Assembly (NCBI RefSeq): GCF_019175285.1
Contig: NC_056527.1
Location: forward strand, 114,206,336-114,270,335
Reading direction: 5' to 3'
DNA length: 64,000 nucleotides
Origin: Sceloporus undulatus
Taxonomy: Eukaryota > Chordata > Lepidosauria > Squamata > Phrynosomatidae
Below the pieces are notes generated by a model that saw only the letters and a program-made list of their open reading frames with translations, did no database searches and had not been told where the DNA came from. The position numbers were made by a program, and so were the translations under genes. Below, piece by piece: positions 11,697 through 22,823 of the stretch (position 1 is its first letter; each line of letters starts with the position of its first letter).

Positions 11697-12253
11697 AATC
11701 ATCTCCTGGGATGCCTACGCTATTTCTTCTGAGGTGCAAAGCTGAAGTCACTGGCCAGAGTTGCCTCTCCAATGTGACTACCCAGGACCCTCTCCTGTCA
11801 TCCTCTTCTCTTCCTTTACAGGTAGAAATTAAATCCTGTCAACTCAAGGACTCCTGTATTTTGCTATAACCTGGACCAAGACTTCTCATATAATCTCATA
11901 ATTTTATCAGTTGAAACAGAACTCTCAAGAAGAAAAACTGTATGGCTCTCTATCTTAGAGTTTCCTAAAGTCAATCTTAAAAACAACTAGTTCTGCCACC
12001 CAACCTGGGATTCACCTGGTGCCTACATTATGTTCTCTTCGGCACTCATTTAACGTCTTTTTCAATTTTCATACTGCATTATCCCTGTTGATTCTTTGAC
12101 CTTTGGTTTTAGTGTGTGCTGATAGTGATTTTATATTTGTTTGTATGTGACTGGTGTGACTGCTGTTTTGTATTTTATTTTATTTTAATGTTTTTTTCTG
12201 TTTTGGGCATCAACCAGAGCCCTTGGATTATGGGACAGTTTTAGAATGTAAGA

Positions 12254-12259
12254 AATAAA
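12254..12259 (+). terminator. PolyA signal for membrane IgY-1
   Basis: AATAAA about 560 bp after the M2 stop, preceded by a T-rich tract. It is the first clear signal downstream and marks the likely end of the membrane transcript. Confidence 0.55.
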
Positions 12260-12389
12260 ATAAGAATTTTTTTAGAGTGAATCTTTCCATGCAGCCCTGA
12301 AGAAAAAAGCTTAGTGGCCAAGAAGCTACACTAAGTGGGTCAGGACCCCATTGACCACATGGCCTGCTCCCAAAATGGGCCACAGATGT

Positions 12390-12535
12390 AGGGCTCAATT
12401 CATGCGACCAAGAACCAGATTAAACCTGGCTCTTTTTTGCTCCAGTCCAAAGAACTAAAATGCAGCTTTGCTGCAGCTTCTGGCCACTTTGAAGGCATGC
12501 ATCACTTGAACACCACACCTCCAAAGTGACCAGAA
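12390..12535. mobile_element. Fragment of Harbinger-like palindromic MITE
   Basis: Words such as GCTCCAGTCC...AACT, GCAGCTTTGCTGCAGCTTCTGG and CCTCCAAAGTGACC match the MITE at 4,732, but the ends are missing. Confidence 0.45.
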
Positions 12536-12539
12536 GCTA

Positions 12540-12777
12540 CAGTGCACCCTCTGTTTATGCAGGGGATCTGCGTAAAACAAAAAATGTCTATGCTCGAGCC
12601 CCATTTAAACGAATGGGGCTCATGCATGTGGCAGCGCAGCAACACACCAGTGTGTGCGCACCATGGGCCCATGCCCCATTCATCCCTATGGGACGTGCCG
12701 CCCCTTCCTCCTCACGTGGCTTTCAGTGTATGCTGAAAACCACATAAAGTGCACCCGTGTATAACACAGGCACACTG
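12540..12777. mobile_element. Tigger-type MITE, second family
   Basis: Termini CAGTGCACCCTCTGTTTATG and ...AACACAGGCACACTG, flanked by TA. A related diverged copy starts at about 49,209 (CAGTGTGCCCTTGCCTTACA). Confidence 0.6.
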
Positions 12778-12819
12778 TACTTCATTTAGCTCATCTGTTC
12801 CAGGTCACAGATAATTTCT

Positions 12820-13300
12820 TATTTCAAAAGGGAGAGGAAGGAACAAGGGGATCAGCAGCTCTGGATTTGATCCTAACCAATAGGAAGGAGTTGATCACAG
12901 GAATTAAAGTAGTCAGTGCTTTAGGGAAAGTAGCCATGTAATGCTAGTATTCAGAATTGTGGGCAAAGAAGAATATAGTCAAACATGAGCCTTGGATTTC
13001 AGAAAAGCTGGTTTCAACAAGTTCGGAGAATTACTGGGTGAAATCCCATGCCTAGATATGCTAAAGGGAAAAGATACCCAGCAAGGGTGGGAGATCTTGA
13101 ATGAGTTTCATAAAACATAATCACAAACAATCCCATGGAAGAAGCAAAATGGGAAACATCTGAAAAGGCCGAAGTGGCTGCACAACAAACACAAGGAGGA
13201 AGTGAAAAAAAATGAGTATGTATATAGAATGGAAGGAAGGACAAATCACCAAGGAAGAGCCAAAATGTTTTTATCAAGAAGAACTCCTGCCAAACTAATC
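12820..13300 (+). repeat. Old CR1 LINE fragment
   Basis: Decayed plus-strand match to the end of the CR1 endonuclease and following linker: words encoding ALDLILTNRKEL and, further on, LDFRKAGFN. It is old and full of interruptions. Confidence 0.5.
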
Positions 13301-14520
13301 TTTTTTTGATCAGGTCATTTGGTGCAGAAGCCACAGTGGCTTGCTCCTCTCTACCCCAAAATGCAGGGCTGCTGTGTGAATGTGCACACAGCAAGCTTGC
13401 ATTTCAGGAGAAGGAAGTAGTGTTCATGGCTGCCAACACAGAAACAGAATTGTTGTTGAACAATTTTAAGTCAGGAGTGAGTAACATTTTTGGAACTCAA
13501 AATGCTCTCTGCCTTGGGTTTCAGTTCTCTGCTGGGTATTCTCAAGAACTCCGCTCACCCATATGCCTACTCAGAGAACATTTATTCCAGTTGACATTAG
13601 ACTAGGCATGTGCCAGATGTGGTGGGGTTGCCTATGACAATGTGGGGCCTCAGAGATCCTTTGTCCTCCTTGAGTTTCCAAATCCCACTGTCATGGCCTC
13701 TGAGGGAAAGAAGAGCATCCAGGCACAGCTCCATCTTGCCTTGTTTCCACTAACTGGCGAGGGGCCCTCCTTCCATTCCAAATCCCACTGCTGTGGCCTC
13801 TGAAGGAGAGAAGAGCAGCCAGATACAGCTGCCCCTGTACTGGTCAGATTGGGGCCACAGCCACCGCATGCCATGCCCCTGATCCGGCCTCTGGAAAATA
13901 CAAAAAGGAGCCATAAAATGCAGCTCCTTTTTGCGCTCTCCAAAGGGTGTCATAGCCACAGCGGCGCGGCTTTATGACACTCCTTCGGTGTGGGGGTATG
14001 GCATCCAGCATGCAAATAATGTGCCGTAACTCCACCCACAGGCCAATCTATACAGACCCTTAACCCCACATTGCAGTTCTTTTCTCCTTGTGTGTCATGT
14101 GTTATTAGATTATAAACCTGAGTGCAGGAAATTGTCAAATTAACAACTTGTAAACCATTCTGGGAGCTGTTTTGGCAGAAGGGAGGGTATATAAATATTC
14201 TAAACAAACAAATAAATATTGTAGACCTGTACCCTGAATATTTGAGTTGGTATTTATTTTAAGTCAAAGTCTCAGGAATCAAGGGTTACAAAATCAGCCT
14301 TGGGACCACATGCAGCCACAGGGCTAAACATTAACCATCCCTGCTATGAAGGACTTTCCATTTCATATGAAAGATGCAAGTCTTAAAATTGAGGCCACCA
14401 CAATTAGCCACAATTTAAAAGAAGAAGTCACCATCATTTGATTGTGACATAATCCAGTGGCAAGATATAGTGGTTTATTTTGTGGTTCATTTTTTCACCT
14501 CACTTCTTCAATAGCTAATC
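13301..14520. other. Intergenic, mostly unrecognised
   Basis: Scattered open frames without recognisable domains. The segment near 14,100-14,215 (AACCATTCTGGGAGC...TATATAAATATT) looks like a LINE 3' tail. No gene supported. Confidence 0.3.
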
Positions 14521-14524
14521 AATT

Positions 14525-14525
<1 letters not shown>

Positions 14526-14589
<64 letters not shown>

Positions 14590-14599
14590 NNNNNNNNNN
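14526..14599. repeat. (GATA)n microsatellite ending in a 10-N gap
   Basis: About 16 GATA units, then N at 14590-14599. The gap is probably array length the assembler could not resolve. Confidence 0.9.
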
Positions 14600-14739
14600 T
14601 TATTTTTGGGGCAGGGGAACATTGATTCAGGTAGCATAGGTTTTTTTGGGGGGGGGGGGCATTGGTTCAGCTAGCATAGGTTGTCTTTCAGAAGTTTTAT
14701 GAGGTACTTAGGATTCTCTGCTGAAGGGCTCATGGATTC

Positions 14740-14880
14740 CTAGCTCATAGAATCCTAGAGTTAGAAGAGATCACAAGTGCCATCTCATCCAACCCCTTGC
14801 CATACAGGAGAACACTACTAAAGCACTCCTGAAAGATACCCATCCAACCTCTGTTTAAAGACCTCCAAAGGCAAAGTATA
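14740..14880 (-). repeat. CR1 LINE 3' end fragment
   Basis: Contains TCATAGAATCCTAGAGTTAG, GCCATCTCATCCAACCCC and TTTAAAGACCTCCAAAG, the complement of the CR1 3' end. Confidence 0.7.
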
Positions 14881-14884
14881 CAGG

Positions 14885-15050
14885 CTGTAGCACTGTAGTC
14901 CAGGACAATGTGATAAAACTCTTTAGGAGAAATCCCAAGAATCTCACCAAACTACAAATTTCTGGATTCTGTAGGATGGAGCTTTGACCGCAAAAATGGA
15001 ATGAAACTACAATATTATAAGGTGTAGTGCAGGTACATTCAGATACGCTG
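14885..15050. mobile_element. Copy of the common palindromic MITE (ACTACAAATCCCAG family)
   Basis: Degraded hairpin repeat with AAACTACAAATTTCTGGATTC and GATGGAGCTTTGACCG. Better copies: 29,100; 31,507; 40,035; 48,165; 57,690. Confidence 0.5.
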
Positions 15051-15744
15051 CCTCCTTTTATGCTATCCTAAGTCTGCCAGCTACCAACTTCTATGTCTGC
15101 CAACTCCATCAGCAGCTGTTGGCTTCCATGTCAGTTGGGTGATGAATACACCACAGACTTTAGTTCAGACCCTAAATGATCTATCCAAGCCTTGGAACCC
15201 TATCTCTCAAATAGGTTCAGTACCATATATAACCTCTTTAAAGCTCAAACTATAAGCCGGAGTGGATATAGCTACTCTTGTATGATGAGAGGTTTCTAAA
15301 AGCTTTGGTCTATATAAACCAAGGATGGACAACTTCATGGATGCTGGAGGTCAACTTCTATATCTTTACCCTCTCTGGCACAGTGTTGCTTCTGTCTGGC
15401 CTTTTTGATTGCCTGGATGGGGAAATGGCAGCAGTGGCAGCTCTTTGGCACTTTCCTCCAAAGTAACACCAAGAGTTGAAGGGGTCGATGCTGCTTTTAC
15501 ATTCACCTGGGATGAACTAAGCTCTTGCCTTTCACCCTTCTGTTCAGAGAAGGGAATGGTTCCCTTTTTTATAAGGGTTATCTTAACTCTTACTTTTACA
15601 TACTTTTTAACATATGTGCATTTTCTTAGCTCTCTCTGCACCTGGTCATCTCCTACCCACATCCCACAGCCACCATTTCCCCTAGTTCCCTCCTCATCCA
15701 TCCAGCCATTAGCATGAACACAAGTTGCTATGTGAAGTCAAAGG
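15051..15744. other. Intergenic, nothing recognised
   Basis: Overlapping open frames on both strands, none with a recognisable domain. Confidence 0.3.
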
Positions 15745-15749
15745 CTTTC

Positions 15750-17025
15750 ATAGAATCATAGAGTTGGAAGAGACCACAAGGGCCATCCAGTCCAACCCCC
15801 TGCCATGCAGGAAATCCAAATCAAAGCATCCCCAACAGATGGCCATCCAGCCTCCGTTTGAAGACCTCCAAGGAGGGAGACTCCACTACATTCCGAGCAA
15901 GTTTGTTGCACTGTCGAACAGCCCTTACTATCAGGAAGTTCCTCCTAATGTTGAAGTGGAATCTCTTTTCCATTGCTCCGGGTCCTAGTCTCTGGAGCAG
16001 CAGAAAACAAGCTTGCTCCCTCCTCAATATGACATCCCTTCAAATATTTAAACAGGGCTATCATATCACCTCTTAACCTTCTTTTCTCCAGGCTAAACAT
16101 ACCCAGCTCCCTAAGGCATTCCTCATAGGGCATGGTTTCCAGACCTTTCACCATTTTAGTTGCCCTCTTTTGGATACGCTCCAGTTTCTCAATGTCCTTT
16201 TTGAATTGTGGTGCCCAGAACTGGACACAATATTCCAGGTGAGGCCTGACCAGAGTAGAAAATAGTGGCACTATTACTTCCCTTGATCTAGACACTATAC
16301 TTCTATTGATGCAGCCTAAAATCGCATTGGCCTTGTTAGCTGCCACATCGCACTGTTGACTCATGTTCAACTTGTGGTCTACTTGGACTCCTAGATCCCT
16401 TTCACACGTTGTCTCCTTAACCCAGGTGTCCCCCATCCTATATCTGTGCATTTATTTTTTCACCCTAAGTGCAGTACCTTACATTTCTCCCTTTTGAAGT
16501 TCATTTTGTTAGCTGTGGCCCAGCTTTATTCAGGTCATTTTGAATTTTGATCCTGTCCTCTGGAGTATTAGCTATTCCTCCTAATTTGGTGTCATCTGCA
16601 GATTTGATAAGTATGCCCCCAATTCTGTCATCCAAGTAACTGATAAAGATGTTGAACAGTACTGGGCCCAGGACAGAGCCCTGTGGGACCCGACTGGTCA
16701 CTTCTCTCCAGGATGAAAAGGTGCCATTGTTGAGCACCCTTTGGGTTCGTCCCATCAACCAGTTACAAATCCATGTAACAGTTCCCTTGTCTAGCCCACA
16801 TTTTACAAGCTTGTTTGCAAGAATGTCATGGGGAACTTTGTCAGAGGCCTTACTGAAATCAAGATATACTATATCCACAGCATTCCCTTCATCTAACAAG
16901 CTGGTAATTTTATCAAAGAACGAGATAAGTTTTGTCTGGCATGACTTCTTTCTCTGAAATCCGTGTTGACTTTTTGTGATTATGGCATTGCTTTCTAGAT
17001 GTTCACAGACTCTCTTTTTAATGAT
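15750..17025 (-). mobile_element. CR1 LINE, reverse transcriptase C-terminal half
   Basis: Minus-strand frames encode the CR1 [19 protein letters not shown] (15-16.9 kb piece), the RT core [16 protein letters not shown], the catalytic box as SADDTKLGG in place of the usual FADDTKLGG, then [41 protein letters not shown] and [13 protein letters not shown]. The 3' end at 15,750 carries TCATAGAATCATAGAGTTGG in complement. CR1 copies itself by target-primed reverse transcription and leaves 5'-truncated copies. This one is split by the solo LTR at 17,031 and has frame breaks. Confidence 0.9.
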
Positions 17026-17030
17026 CTGCT

Positions 17031-17677
17031 TGTCATGCCCAGCCTGGAGGATGGCTTGGAGGACTCAGAGGATGAGCTAGAGCCCCTGGGACCTGAACCT
17101 GTAATGGAGGAGCCAGAGCCCCTGGGGCTTGAACCTGTAATGGAGGAGCCAGAGGCTGGCCCTAGTTCTGCTGGAGCAGAGTCTGTGGCCCCTCCAGAGG
17201 TTCAGCAGTCAAGTTTGCCTGGTGCCGAGGCTGTGGACATGGAGGAGGATCTGGGCAGTGTGCCTACCTTCAAGGAGCGTCGAGCAGAAAGAGAGGGCCT
17301 TCGAAGATCTCGGAGGCTTTATCAGAAGCGTCTTCGTAATCAGGCACAGCTGAAGGCCAGCTCCTTGCCTTCTTAAGCACCTGGAGCATGTGTGGTTCTT
17401 TGCCAGTGGATATCTGACTCTTTTAGAGGAAAGACTCTGTCTCTGGCTCCTTTGGCTCCTTGCCTTCTAGCTTATCCTGACTACCCGGAAACCTTGACCT
17501 TGGACTGCTTATTCGACCTGCCTCTCTGATACCCTGAACCTCGGACCGTCTGACAATTCTCTTGGCAATCCCTTTTGGTAGAGCTATTGTGAATTTCCTG
17601 GACTTTGCTGTTCGGGGAGGGGTTTGTTTGTTGGAGAACTAGCTGTCTTATCAGCCTTTTGGCTGCTTTCCCGGACA
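17031..17677. mobile_element. Solo LTR inserted in the CR1
   Basis: A 647-bp fossil bounded by TGTCATGCCC and CCGGACA, flanked by a perfect 5-bp target duplication CTGCT (17026-17030 and 17678-17682). The termini and the 5-bp duplication fit an LTR of a Ty3/Gypsy-like or retrovirus-like element. No internal region is present. An acidic open stretch with two near-identical EPLG-x-EPVMEEP repeats lies inside. It is younger than the CR1 it interrupts. The family is not identified. Confidence 0.7.
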
Positions 17678-17682
17678 CTGCT

Positions 17683-18795
17683 CCTGAATCTTTCCTGGTA
17701 TTGATGTCAGACTAACTGGACGATAATTGTTGGGATCCTCTTTTTTCCCCTTTTTGAAGATGGGAACAACGTTTGCCCTCCTCCAGTCTGCTGGGATTTC
17801 TCCTGTTTTCCAGGAGTTTTCAAATATGATTGCCAATGGCTCCGATATTACATTTGCCAGTTCTTTTAATACCCTTGGATGTAGTTCATCTGGTCCTGGA
17901 GACATAAATTCATTTAGGTTAAACAAGTATTCCTATACTATCTCTTTACTTATTTTGTGCTGAAACTCCCCTATTCTGTCCTCTGCTCCATTATCCTCAG
18001 GTTGAGCACCTTTTGCCTTTTCTGAGAAGACTGAGGCAAAAAAGGTGTTGAGTAATTCTGCCTTTTCTCTGTCTTCTGTTAGCATTTTGCCATCTTCTCC
18101 ATGCAGTGGCCCTACCGTTTCCTTCTTCTTCCTTTTGCTGCGGACAAACCTCTCTAGCAAGCCTGAGTTCATTCTGCGCTTTAGCTTTTCTGACCTTATC
18201 TCTACACATGCTAGCTATTTCTTTGAATTCCTCTTTGGTGATTTCCTCATTTTTCCATTTCTTATACATGTTTCGTTTAAAATTTAGCTGAGTTGAAAGT
18301 TCCTTGGTCATCCATCCTGGTTTCTTGATACACCTCCCATTTTTCTTCCTCACTGGAACTGTTTTAATTTGTGCCTTCAGTATCTCCCTTTTGAGAAACT
18401 CCCATCCGTCTTGAACTCCCTTCTCTTTTAGTATTCCTGACCATGGGATCACCCCCACTATTTCTCTTAAGTTTACTGAAATCAGCTTTCCTAAAGTCTA
18501 GAATGCGTGTCTGACTATGCCTGGCTTCTCCTTTCCACTGTATAACAAACTCCAGGAGAACATGGTCACTTCCACCTAAGGATCCCACCACTTGCACTTC
18601 ATTAACCAAGTCATCCTTGTTGGTTAGGATCAGATCTAAAATAGCTGACCCCCTTGTTGCCTCTTCCACCTTTTGGACAATGAAATTGTCTTCGAGGCAA
18701 GTGAGGAATTTACTAGACCTTGAGGATTTGGCTGAGTTGGACTTCCAACAAATATCAGGGTAGTTGAAGTCTCCCATCACTTGGCCAACATCCAT
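17683..18795 (-). mobile_element. CR1 LINE, endonuclease end and RT N-terminal half
   Basis: Continuation of the element at 15,750. Minus-strand pieces encode the end of the AP endonuclease (VMGDFNYPDICWK, LDLILTNKDDLVNEVQV, GGSDHVLLEF), the linker (RKKNGRCIKKPGWMTKEL, MCRDKVRKAKAQNELRLA) and the RT start (SPGPDELHPRVLKELA, DWRRANVVPIFKKG, NNYRPVSLTS). It is truncated near 18,795, inside the endonuclease. Confidence 0.9.
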
Positions 18796-18814
18796 AGGTT
18801 TTTGTGGATTTTTC

Positions 18815-19450
18815 GTGCTATGTGGCCATAATAATAATAATATATAATATAGTTTATTTGTATCCCGCTTTTCCAAAACACTATCAAAGCGGCGAACAAC
18901 AGCATATAAAAACATTCCGATAAAATCAGTTAAAAACAGTATTAAAAACAATACAATAACACTAACAGCAAAGGGCCAGAGAAAAGGGGGAAGTCAATAT
19001 ATACAATCCAGGGTCGTCAATGCAAAGGGGTAAGGGAAAGAATGATTTTTCATGGTGGGAAGGCTTGGGAAAAGAAATATGTCTTCAAGTTCTTTTTAAA
19101 AAACCTAAAGATGTGGTGGAGCGGAGCTCGTCTGGGAGACTATTCCAGAATTTTGGGGCCATGACAGAAAATGCCCTCTGTGAGGTCCTCACATAGCGTG
19201 TCGCTGGGACCTCCAACAATTTCATCCCTGTTGACCGGAGTGTGCGGGGCGGATTATAGGGGGAGAGGCGGTCCTCCAAGTATCCTGGGCCCAAGCCATT
19301 TAAGGCTTTATAGGTCATTACCAACACCTTGTATTGAGCTTGGAAGTGAATAGGCAGCCAATGAAGATCTTTCAGGATGGGAGTTATATGGTCAGATCTG
19401 GAACAACCAGTGACCAATCTCGCTGCCGTATTCTGCATTCTCAGAAGATG
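18815..19450 (-). mobile_element. L2-like LINE 3' part
   Basis: The minus strand encodes the C-terminus of an L2-type RT: MQNTAARLVTGCSRSDHITP, ILKDLHWLPIHFQAQYKVLV, TYKALNGLGPGYL and APKFWNSLPDELR. The 3' end at about 18,820 has AT-rich simple repeats. A related copy runs on the plus strand at 26,300. Confidence 0.8.
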
Positions 19451-19530
19451 CCAGCCACAGATGCTTATGAAACATCAGGAATAAACTCTTTTAGAACATG
19501 GCCACATGGCCCAAAAAATCCACAAAAAAC

Positions 19531-22500
19531 AAGTAGCCTGAGGGCGACAGCATTGATTTCCCGCAGTGGGTGACAACATCCTAGTAAACACCACTGCTCC
19601 ATTACCCTCCAGCCATCATGGCCAGTGACAGAGGGTTCTGGCCCAAAGAGTAACCTTTTCAAGATAAGAGCGAAACAACCTTGAAGGAGCACAGGATTCC
19701 TGAGCTCTAAGTCTTAATCTTCATCACTCCAGCTCAGTGCTCAAGTGGGAAGCTAGCTTCCTAGAAGGTCTGCTGTGACCTGAGACAATAGACATATTCC
19801 AGTTTAACCCAGGTCTGGGCATTTTTGGGTATTCCTCAGGCTACAACTCTTACCTTGAGCATGCTGTTGATGTGGTGGCAAGAGGCTTCCAGAAAACTCA
19901 AGCTGGGAGAAAACTTTGTGTCTGCTCCTCATCCCACCCGGATCTTAGCTGAGCCTTATGTTCTACCTAGTGGAAGGGATCCCCAGCTTGGAGCTCATTT
20001 GTAGGTAAACCTCTGGCTTCTTCCAGCTTCCTCAAGCCGATGGCTCACCTGGGATGACGGGGTTTTCCCAGCAGAAGTGTTCAGCTACCCTCTTTTCGTG
20101 TCAACCCACCTGAGCTGATGCCTAACAATGTGTTGAAGAGGTTCCCAGCTAGAAGTAGAGCAGGGGAAAATATTTTTAAGTTACCCTCAGAATCCTGCAG
20201 CCAACATAGCGGCTGCTGTTAATAGCTGAGGGGATTTTTTGCAAAAAATCCCAAAAATAACTTTCCCAGATTCTAGGCAGGATATATTCAGGTAGTTTTT
20301 CTTCTAGCAGGTTTCTTGATGCCGCGTTCATTCAGAAAGTGGGATGGAACAACATGGATGAAGGCCAAGTGTTATTCTCTGAAGATTCCTTCAGATCCTG
20401 CTCAGTTGAGAGCAGAAAATTTTTATTGATAAGTGTCAGTATGTGAGGTTGCCGACTTCCGCAACTATTATGTGGGACCCTCATACACTATGGCTCTTGA
20501 GGCTTCAAGGTAGTCTGCCTGCTCCCCTCTAGGCATAGCTTACAGCAGAGCTGGGAGAAGTCCCCCTTTTGGACTGTAGCTCCCCGAAACCCCTGCAGCT
20601 CCAGAAACCCCATGCTAATAGGTATAGGGAGCTGTAGACCAAAAAGGGAAACTTTGTCAAGGTACTAACTTTTTGTTGTTGTCCAGGGCTATTTATGGCT
20701 GCATCAACACATGCAAAATTAATGCAGGTTGACGCATTTAATTGCATGCTGTGCTAATGGGATCTGGGATTTATAGTTATGTGAGATAGTTCACCCTCTC
20801 TGTCAGAGAGCTTGTGCCACAATAAACTACAAATCCCAGGATTCATAGGAGGGAGACATGCAGTTTAAAGCGATGACAAACAGCTTTCATTCTGCAATGC
20901 TGCAGTAGCCTGGAAATCAGAAATCCCCCAGCCTAAGGAATCATCTCCGGAGGGCTATCAGGAAGACTTCTTAGCCATCAGTAGCTTTGTAAATAGCAAT
21001 GCATTCTAGAAGAAGAGAAGCGTATCTGGACTGGGTTATGCCAGCTGTAGCCTGATGGAAACTGAGCTTCTCTGAGCAGAAAGAAAGTCAAAGTGCTTCT
21101 TCTTATCATCTTGCTTTAGATCTCTTGCTCAGGCCGCACGGCAAGATGCTTGTAGTTCTGTGGCACTCTTTGACAGAGAAGGCTAAAGACCCTGTAAAAC
21201 TAGAAATCTCATGATTCCATAGGATGGGCTTGGCCTTAAAGTGTCAAATGGCATTATTTACACACGTGTGGATGCACCTTAGAGTTCACAACAGCTGGGA
21301 GACTTGATATCCATTGAAAAACCTATCAAATACAAAGAACTCTGTGTCACTCTTAAAGACTGACTCCCTTGAGCTTAAACACAATGTTATGTTATTTACA
21401 TTCCATCCCAATGAGGACATTTGATGTTAAAAAAATAGTCCTTCATGTCAGACTATTGCTCCTTTTGAAAAAAAGGGGTGGTTCCAAACTTCTTATATTA
21501 TCTTTCTGTTTCCAGGATCCATAAAATGACATACACACTCACAGACTCATAGGCCATACCTCTTTCTTACTCACCAACACAAAGGCAGAGTTGACTGAAG
21601 CAACACGCCGCTGCGGATCGTTTCTCTGGAAGCGATCTCTCTTCTAAAGGGCTTCAGAAAAAATTACCCTAATATTCTCAACAACTAGTCCTCCCAAAAA
21701 GAAATGACTGTTATGATGTCATTGGAAGTGGCCTGAAGGTTGAGGGAAAAAGTTTGCAGGTTGAATGAGATGGGGGCTATAATTGAAAGCCAGCATGTCA
21801 ACATGAAACAAGTGCCACCCACAACTTCTCCTTTTTTCTCCTGTTGTTTGTTTGTGAATCCTTTGTTTACTTGTTTCCATACTGAAAAAAAACTGTTTTA
21901 CTGGCATTCATATGGCATTGAAAGCACAAGTCCTTGGGGATTTTTGGACCTACAAAACTGGCAACCTATAATCTTAAAGGTTGTAAGATACCCAAAGGCC
22001 GTTTAGCTGAACCCCGTGACATGCAGGAATCACAACTGAAACATTCTCAAAGATGCCCAACCAACACTGTTTTAAAGACCTCCAAGATGGATTGCCATCC
22101 TCAAGTCGTTTATTCCAAGGTGAACTGCTCTTACAGTAAAAAAAAAAAGTCCCTCCAAATGTTTAGGTAGAATCCTTTTTCTTCTATTTGAATCTTGTTG
22201 CGTGCTTTTCTGTGGTACAGCAGAAAACAAGCTTGCACCATGTTAAGAGACATCCCTTCAGATATTTTTAGATGGCTACCATGTCACCACTCAGTCGTCT
22301 CTTCTCAGGCTACATATCCAACTCGCCAAACTGTTCTTTCCTCTTACTTACTATACTATTACTAATAAAATTTATTTATATTCCACCTCTCTACAAAATG
22401 CAGTTGGGGCAGCTTATAAGATTAAATACAGTCCCAACCCTCAACCCCCCCCCCCTTAAATACAATTAAACAATGTAGACTTGTGTAAGCCAACCTCATG

Positions 22501-22626
22501 TATAAGTCAAGGCAAGTCTTGGGGCCAAAATTTTGGATTTGATATGACCCATGGATAAATCAAGGATAAAACTTAGCAGCATGTAACAAAGGAAAATGAT
22601 ACTAAAGAACTTACAAAATTCTGCTT
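19531..22626. repeat. Left arm of 6.5-kb inverted repeat
   Basis: Complementary to 22,824-26,060 over about 3.1 kb. Examples: AGGGTTCTGGCCCAAAGAG near 19,635 against CTTTGGGCCAGAACCCTC near 25,945, and GGCGAGTTGGATATGT near 23,135 against its complement near 22,315. The arms differ by scattered substitutions and small indels. It contains MITE remnants (20,750-20,870; 21,120-21,290), CR1-derived words near 22,200-22,330 and an L2-like tail at 22,360. No gene. Confidence 0.85.
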
Positions 22627-22651
22627 NNNNNNNNNNNNNNNNNNNNNNNNN
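22627..22651. other. Assembly gap (25 N)
   Basis: It sits at the centre of the inverted repeat and hides the left half of a Tigger-like MITE and the hairpin turn. Confidence 0.95.
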
Positions 22652-22814
22652 TGGAAAAATAGCTCTCTGCTGCCCTCCGGTGGCGGAAAATAGCGCCGCG
22701 GTTTTTTCGTAACCCGAAGAAACCTTCGTAAGCCGAAGCAATAAATCCCTATGGGATTTTTTCGTATCCCGAAAAATTCGTAACCCGGCGCATTCGTATC
22801 CCGGGGTACCACTG
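22652..22814. mobile_element. Tigger-like MITE, right half
   Basis: Same family as 6,469: TTTTTTCGTAACCCG words and terminus GGTACCACTG followed by TA. It forms the spacer between the two palindrome arms. Confidence 0.75.
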
Positions 22815-22823
22815 TAGTTATAC

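Larger units (their letters stand above)
1188..12259 (+). other. IgY heavy-chain constant gene 1 (3' part: CH2 to membrane exons)
   Basis: Gene-level span. The visible order is CH2 (1188-1520), CH3 (3778-4107), CH4 (5391-5734), M1 (10300-10445) and M2 (11610-11696), all + strand. CH-CH splices are phase 1 with consensus AG and GTAAG-type ends. The domain sequences match the upsilon chain (IgY), the four-CH-domain non-mammalian isotype ancestral to IgG and IgE. No CH1 exon is in the 1.2 kb left of CH2, so it must lie outside the window or be missing. All visible exons are open and keep the expected cysteines, so the gene looks functional. Secreted and membrane forms are both encoded. Confidence 0.9.

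Noticed and set aside
16999-17376. 125-codon open frame with acidic repeats
   Set aside because: It lies inside a solo LTR bounded by a target duplication; not treated as a host gene.
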